Shown here: one piece after another, positions 50,878 through 54,430 of the stretch
Position numbering within the stretch: the stretch's first letter is position 1
Layout of the letters: each line of letters starts with the position of its first letter
NCBI RefSeq assembly: GCF_025685425.1
Contig: NZ_JAGTAS010000030.1
Coordinates: 1-54,430 of the forward strand
Source: Terriglobus albidus
GTDB lineage: Bacteria; Acidobacteriota; Terriglobia; Terriglobales; Acidobacteriaceae
DNA: 54,430 nucleotides
Reading direction: 5' to 3'
Notes under the pieces: model-generated
The model's database searches: none
Seen by the model: only the letters and a program-made list of their open reading frames with translations
What the model was told of the DNA's origin: nothing
Made by a program: the position numbers and the translations under genes

Positions 50878-50978
50878 GGGTGCCCCATATCTCGGCGTAG
50901 CCGAGATGTGGGTTTGCAGGAAGTATGCGACGCCCCCATCCCACATCTTGCGGTAAAGCCGCCAGATATGGGGCACCC
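50878..50978. repeat. GTGCCCC-type hairpins
   Basis: GGGTGCCCCATATCTCGGCGTAGCCGAGATGTGGG is followed by CCCACATCTTGCGGTAAAGCCGCCAGATATGGGGCACCC. The outer arms pair with each other, and each half forms its own hairpin. Third site of the family within 2.3 kb. Confidence 0.75.
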
Positions 50979-51025
50979 AGTCCGTGGCACCCGGTCCATG
51001 GGTATCTCAAATGTGATGAAACATC

Positions 51026-52048
51026 CTACCGCCAACCGAGTGCCGGTGCGACGGTCTTCAAAATCGTTTCCAATACATGTGCGTTATAGGCAACGCCCAG
51101 TTGGTTGGGGACGGTGAGTAGCAATGTATCGGCCTCTGCGATTGCCTCATCCTTCCTGAGTTGTTCGACCAGGACATCGGGCTCGGCGGCGTAGCTGCGG
51201 CCGAAGATGGCTCGTGTACTTGCATCAATAAAGCCGACCGTGTCTTCTTCCTCGCGACCGTACCCGAAGAAGGCGCGGTCACGGTCACTGACCAGCGCGA
51301 AGATGCTGCGGCTGACAGAGACGCGCGGTATACGGGTGTGGCCTGCTTCTTTCCATGCCTCGCGGAAGGCGCGAATCTGCGCGGCCTGTTGGATGTGGAG
51401 CGGCTCACCGGTCTCATCGAACTTGAGGGTGGAGGTCTGCAAATTCATGCCAAGCTTCGCGGCCCAGACGGCCGTTGTGTTCGAGGCGGATCCCCACCAG
51501 ATGCGGTCGCGCAGGCCCTTGGAAAATGGCTCAAGGCGCAGCAGTCCCGGTGGATTGGAAAACATGGGACGCGGGTTAGGCTGCGCGAAGCCCTTGCCGC
51601 TGAGCACCTCGAGAAAGGCTTTGGTGTGCCGCCGACCCATATCTTTGTCGCTCTCGCCCTCGGCTGGTTGATAACCAAAGTAGCGCCAGCCGTCGATGGC
51701 CTGTTCGGGCGATCCACGGCTAAGGCCCAACTGCAGGCGTCCGCCGGAGATCAGATCGGCAGCACAGGCATCTTCTGCCATGTAGTGAGGGTTCTCATAC
51801 CGCATGTCGATCACGGCCGTGCCGATCTCAATCTTGCTCGTCTTCGCGCCGATCGCCGCAAGCAGCGGGAACGGCGATGCCAGCTGCCGCGCGAAGTGAT
51901 GCACGCGGAAGTAGGCTCCGTCTATTCCCAGGCGCTCGGCCTCGATGGCCAAGTCAATGGATTGCAGCAGCGCATCGGCAGCTGACTGCGTTCCTGACTG
52001 CGGGGATGGTGTCCAGTGGCCGAAAGAGAGGAAGCCGAGCTTTTTCAT
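51026..52048 (-). CDS. LLM-class flavin-dependent oxidoreductase
   Basis: A protein of 340 residues from the ATG at 52048 (MKKLGFLSFGHW); the in-frame ATG at 52069 is an alternative. It is a luciferase-like TIM barrel: AIEAERLGIDGAYFRVHHFARQLASPFPLLAAIGAKTSKIEIGTAVIDMRYENPHYMAEDACAADLISGGRLQLGLSRGS spans residues ~35-115 (landmark only). F420- or FMNH2-dependent; the substrate is unknown. The C-terminus has VPNQLGVAYNAHVLETIL. Cytoplasmic, single gene. Confidence 0.9.
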   Translation of the reverse strand: MKKLGFLSFGHWTPSPQSGTQSAADALLQSIDLAIEAERLGIDGAYFRVHHFARQLASPFPLLAAIGAKTSKIEIGTAVIDMRYENPHYMAEDACAADLISGGRLQLGLSRGSPEQAIDGWRYFGYQPAEGESDKDMGRRHTKAFLEVLSGKGFAQPNPRPMFSNPPGLLRLEPFSKGLRDRIWWGSASNTTAVWAAKLGMNLQTSTLKFDETGEPLHIQQAAQIRAFREAWKEAGHTRIPRVSVSRSIFALVSDRDRAFFGYGREEEDTVGFIDASTRAIFGRSYAAEPDVLVEQLRKDEAIAEADTLLLTVPNQLGVAYNAHVLETILKTVAPALGWR

Positions 52049-52164
52049 GCAGAGTAGTTGATCTCCCATGAAATCTGATGCTTGCCGCCGGCGTTCGATG
52101 CTTTTGGCCTGAGGCATAGCCGGGTTCACACGACTCTGCATCCAATGCCGGGAGGAGGTTTGCT

Positions 52165-52602
52165 ATGAGAATCCCTGTCATATTCCTGTCTGTGGCGCCG
52201 CTGGTTTTCGGGCTTGCTGTCATGGCGCAGAACTCTTCTTCGTCGCAGACTCCGCAGGCTCCGCCATCACAGTCACAGACTCCTCAGCCCCATCCACGAA
52301 GCGCCGGTGGTGATGTTGGCAGTGGCAGCGGCAATATCGGCAAAGGTGCAGGCAAAGGCGCGGGCCATGCCGCCGAGGGCGTTGGCAAAGGCGCCGGAGA
52401 TCTGGTGACGCTGCATCCGATCGGTGCAGCCGAGAATGTAGGCAAGGGGGCCGGCGAAGCTGGTAAGGATGTTGGCGTAGGCACGGTGAAGGGAACAGGC
52501 AAGATCACGAAAGGTACAGGAAGAGCCGTAGCGAAGCCGTTCCATCATTCGAAGAAGCATGAGAATAAAGATGCGGCTCCGCAAACAGAGCCGCAGCGGT
52601 AG
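52165..52602 (+). CDS. Secreted Gly/Lys-repeat protein
   Basis: A 145-residue protein with a very good ribosome site (GGAGGAGG ~8 bases upstream) and a signal peptide (residues 1-21, ending VMAQ). The mature protein has a Ser/Gln/Pro-rich linker, then five or more GKGAG-type repeats (IGKGAGKGAGHAAEGVGKGAG, VGKGAGEAGKDVG, KGTGKITKGTGR), and a His/Lys-rich tail. No enzyme domain is visible. A low-complexity cationic, glycine-zipper-like chain suggests surface, membrane or nucleic-acid contact, but no function can be assigned. Confidence 0.75.
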   Translation: MRIPVIFLSVAPLVFGLAVMAQNSSSSQTPQAPPSQSQTPQPHPRSAGGDVGSGSGNIGKGAGKGAGHAAEGVGKGAGDLVTLHPIGAAENVGKGAGEAGKDVGVGTVKGTGKITKGTGRAVAKPFHHSKKHENKDAAPQTEPQR

Positions 52603-52651
52603 GTAGATTGAAGAGACACGTTTTGGGGCGAAGTGGACAGCCTGGCGGAAT

Positions 52652-52960
52652 AAGCGCTGAAGGCGCGTTCCATACCAGCCTGGGGCAAGGCCAGGTTTCG
52701 GGAAACATTGAGGCACTAAGGGCTGAAGGCCGCTCCATATTCCTAACGTTTAGTGAGAGTGGAATTGTCGGACCACCCAAAGACCTTGTCGTCCTGAACG
52801 TTCGGGGTCCCCGGCGAACTTGTTCGCTGGGGTGATTAGTGAAGGACCTGCGAATGCTCTTCATCGCAGGACTATAGAACGGGCCTTCAGCCCTCTCCTC
52901 TTCTTGGTGCCGTCTACCTGGGGCTACGCCCAGGCTGGTATGGAACGCGCCTTCAGCGCT
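52652..52960. repeat. REP arms around a GGTCCCC hairpin
   Basis: Left arm 52652-52743 (AGCGCTGAAGGCGCG, CTGGGGCAAGGCCAG, GGGCTGAAGGCC) and right arm 52874-52960 (CGGGCCTTCAGCCC, CTGGGGCTACGCCCAG, CGCGCCTTCAGCGCT) are mirror images. They enclose a GGTCCCCGGCGAAC...GCTGGGGTGATT hairpin (52806-52837) instead of a MITE-like element. This is a third version of the composite seen at 24371 and 36701. It fills the space between the two neighbouring genes. Confidence 0.78.
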
Positions 52961-52979
52961 TTTATTGCTTGACCAAACC

Positions 52980-53915
52980 TTAATCGTGTCCCGCCGCCGC
53001 GAGGAGCTTCTGGAACTCCTCCTGTGACATCTTCAACTTTTCGGGATGATCCTTCACCCAGGTGCGGAAGGCCTGGTACTTCGCTGCAGTCCAGCCACCT
53101 TCAAACTGGCCGCCGTTGGAGCCTTTCGCATTCTGCTCGAAGTTGAACTCGTCTTTGAGCTTGGTGAACTCGGCGCTACTGATGGCCTCCTCTGCAAGCT
53201 GCGCGGGAACAAAGACAACGCCGTCGGCGCGCGCCAGCACCAGGTCTCCGGGAAGCACCACGGCTCTGCCGATGCGCACGGGCGCATTGATCGCGGTAAG
53301 CGTCATCTGCGCCCAGGCGGAGGGATCGTAGCCTCGGTAGACGCCATTGAGTCCAGCAATCTCGCGATTCTCCTCCTGGTCACGGATGCCCGCATCGAAG
53401 ACGAATCCACCGTGGGTGTGGGCAGCGATGCCGCTGCCGAGGTTGGAGCCGATCAGCGTGCCTTCCACGATCTTGCCAAAGCCATCGGCGACATACACAT
53501 CGCCCTGTTCGAGTTGTTTGATGGGCCAGCTATTGGTATCGCCGACTCGCCCCTCAGCTTTGCCTTCAGCCTTGATGGCAGCAACCATGTCGGGCCGCGA
53601 TGGCATGTACTGCGCGGTGAGCGCACGTCCGGCAAAGGGCTTGTCGGCGTGAAGCGACTGCCAGCCGCCTTCGAACTGGTTCTTGTAGCCGTGCTCCCGC
53701 AGGAAGTCCCACACATCTTCGATGGTCACGTCGAGCGCACGGGAGAGCAGTGCATCAGGCAGCTTCGGCCGGCCATCGGAGAAGCGCTCGCCATGCCAGT
53801 CATGGGTGTAGAAGAGAATGCGCTCCCGCGAGGTGGTGACCTGTGCGGACGCGGTCTGTACCGATGTAGCACAGGTAAGTACGAATAGTATGGCAACAAA
53901 TAAGGAACGATTCAT
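52980..53915 (-). CDS. Exported RraA-like protein
   Basis: A 311-residue protein with a signal peptide (residues 1-25, ending TASAQ). Residues ~70-250 carry the RraA/dimethylmenaquinone-methyltransferase-like fold: PFAGRALTAQ, LEQGDVYVADGFGKIVEGTLIGSNLGSGIAAHTHGGFVFDAGIRDQEE and VVLPGDLVLARADGVVFVPAQLAEEAI. The GDxxxxD/RD pattern resembles class II pyruvate aldolases of the HMG/CHA type rather than methyltransferases. FEGGW occurs twice (NQFEGGW and GQFEGGW), before and after the core. Cytoplasmic RraA binds RNase E; an exported form must do something else. Confidence 0.82.
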   Translation of the reverse strand: MNRSLFVAILFVLTCATSVQTASAQVTTSRERILFYTHDWHGERFSDGRPKLPDALLSRALDVTIEDVWDFLREHGYKNQFEGGWQSLHADKPFAGRALTAQYMPSRPDMVAAIKAEGKAEGRVGDTNSWPIKQLEQGDVYVADGFGKIVEGTLIGSNLGSGIAAHTHGGFVFDAGIRDQEENREIAGLNGVYRGYDPSAWAQMTLTAINAPVRIGRAVVLPGDLVLARADGVVFVPAQLAEEAISSAEFTKLKDEFNFEQNAKGSNGGQFEGGWTAAKYQAFRTWVKDHPEKLKMSQEEFQKLLAAAGHD

Positions 53916-54021
53916 AAGAGCGCTAGTATTGCACGGTCGCTAATCAAGAGTCTGGTGTAGGGAATTTCGGCATCCGCTGAAGGAACTGAGTATTTCCGCA
54001 GCCTGTGAAGCCAGGCAGACG

Positions 54022-54302
54022 CTCCCCGTTCGCGCATAGCGCGAATGTATTGCTTAAGGGGACGGCTTCAGCCGTCCCGTATCGGCATCCGAAAGCAGGC
54101 CGGCTTTAGCCGCTGAGGGCAAGATTCGCGTGTGTTGACAGATCTGCCTTTGCTGCTGAGCTATCGTGCGAGCCTTCAGCCATTCGTCGTTCAACGTACC
54201 AAGAGACTTATGGTTGATATGCTCTAATCTTGACCTCAGCGGCTAAAGCCGCGCCTCTTTTAGGCTTTAGTACGGCATGGCTGAAGCCATGCCCTTAAGC
54301 AA
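54022..54302. repeat. Cluster of REP-like palindromes at the right end
   Basis: CGCGCATAGCGCG, GGGACGGCTTCAGCCGTCCC, GGCCGGCTTTAGCCG, CAGCGGCTAAAGCCGCG and GGCATGGCTGAAGCCATGCC (54274-54293, followed by CTTAAGCAAG) lie in a row up to the IS boundary. No gene is seen between 53916 and the window end. Confidence 0.7.
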
Positions 54303-54303
54303 G

Positions 54304-54430
54304 GGTACAGACCGGGCAGATGGGTAACAGATTAGACCGGGGAGATAGGTAACACTTTCGCGAGGTCGAGCGGAGGCGTGTAGAAGTCAGGCATGCCTTG
54401 GAGAGCGAGCGGAGTGTTGGAAGAGCGTAC
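54304..54430 (-). mobile_element. IS end (right copy), partial
   Basis: Exact reverse complement of bases 1-127. The minus-strand frame is open from the contig edge to a stop at 54332-54334. The IS boundary abuts a REP-like palindrome tail (CTTAAGCAAG). See the left copy. Confidence 0.75.

Noticed and set aside
1-54430. Whole window as a composite transposon between two inverted IS copies
   Set aside because: Content is chromosomal in character and 54 kb long, and the contig ends exactly inside the IS. An assembly break at a repeated IS is simpler. It remains possible.
1-54430. tRNA, rRNA or riboswitch genes
   Set aside because: I scanned the gaps for cloverleaf-like or known riboswitch patterns and saw none. 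A covariance-model search could still find a diverged small RNA.

Overview
The window looks like a contig from a soil member of the Acidobacteriota, probably order Terriglobales (Granulicella/Terriglobus/Edaphobacter-like). The evidence is one TIGR03435-type secreted protein, three very large orphan ABC permeases of the acidobacterial ADOP type (one behind a PadR regulator), secreted proteins of acidobacterial type, high GC, and dense REP-like palindromes with a resident REP-associated tyrosine transposase. There is no phage, plasmid backbone, CRISPR array, rRNA or tRNA that I can recognise. Both ends carry the same 127-bp sequence in inverted orientation. This is the end of an insertion sequence, so the contig most likely stops at two copies of one IS.

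Layout. 0.2-1.1 kb: TIGR03435 protein. 1.3-8.6 kb: a tightly coupled five-gene operon (SWIM zinc finger, DUF5691 helical-repeat protein, MoxR-type AAA+ ATPase, DUF5682 TIKI/EreA-like protein, VWA/CoxE-like protein). It is the strongest candidate here for an uncharacterised multi-protein system. 8.9-11.0 kb: MocR regulator divergent from a PNPOx-like flavoprotein. 12.0-12.7 kb: REP transposase flanked by REP blocks. 12.9-13.5 kb: chloramphenicol-acetyltransferase-like protein. 13.6-16.2 kb: DNA alkylation repair operon (Ada-AlkA fusion, Ogt, Mpg). 16.8-18.6 kb: an unusual TonB. 18.9-20.2 kb: Fsr-like exporter. 20.7-23.3 kb: ADOP permease. 23.3-26.0 kb: slipin and a nitronate-monooxygenase-like enzyme. 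26.2-28.9 kb: DUF899, then an ArsR-SRPBCC-DinB operon. 29.2-36.5 kb: cupin, two more ADOP permeases, VOC and membrane proteins, PadR. 37.3-40.3 kb: GH18 protein and a wHTH-DUF5985-DUF5985 operon. 40.7-41.8 kb: HNH nuclease and a receiver-like protein. 41.8-48.7 kb: PepSY protein and TonB-dependent siderophore receptor, divergent from a beta-propeller/GGDEF diguanylate cyclase. 48.9-53.9 kb: a 51-residue zinc ribbon, DUF1080, MOSC, LLM flavoprotein, a Gly/Lys-rich secreted protein and an exported RraA-like protein.

The intergenic DNA is unusually structured. At least five short repeat families occur: (i) REP blocks built on GGGCTKMAGCCC hairpins; (ii) REP arms built on AGCGCTGAAGGCGCG and CTGGGGCAACGCCCCAG; (iii) a ~113-bp palindromic MITE-like element with AGAGCATTTTCCCTGT ends; (iv) a ~32-bp GGTCCCC...GGGGTG hairpin that appears to have inserted into other repeats with 6-bp target duplications; (v) GGGTGCCCC...GGGGCACCC hairpins concentrated at 48.7-51 kb. 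Families ii, iii and iv are nested in a ~400-bp palindromic composite present twice.

All functions are inferred by reading protein sequences for family hallmarks; no database search was run.
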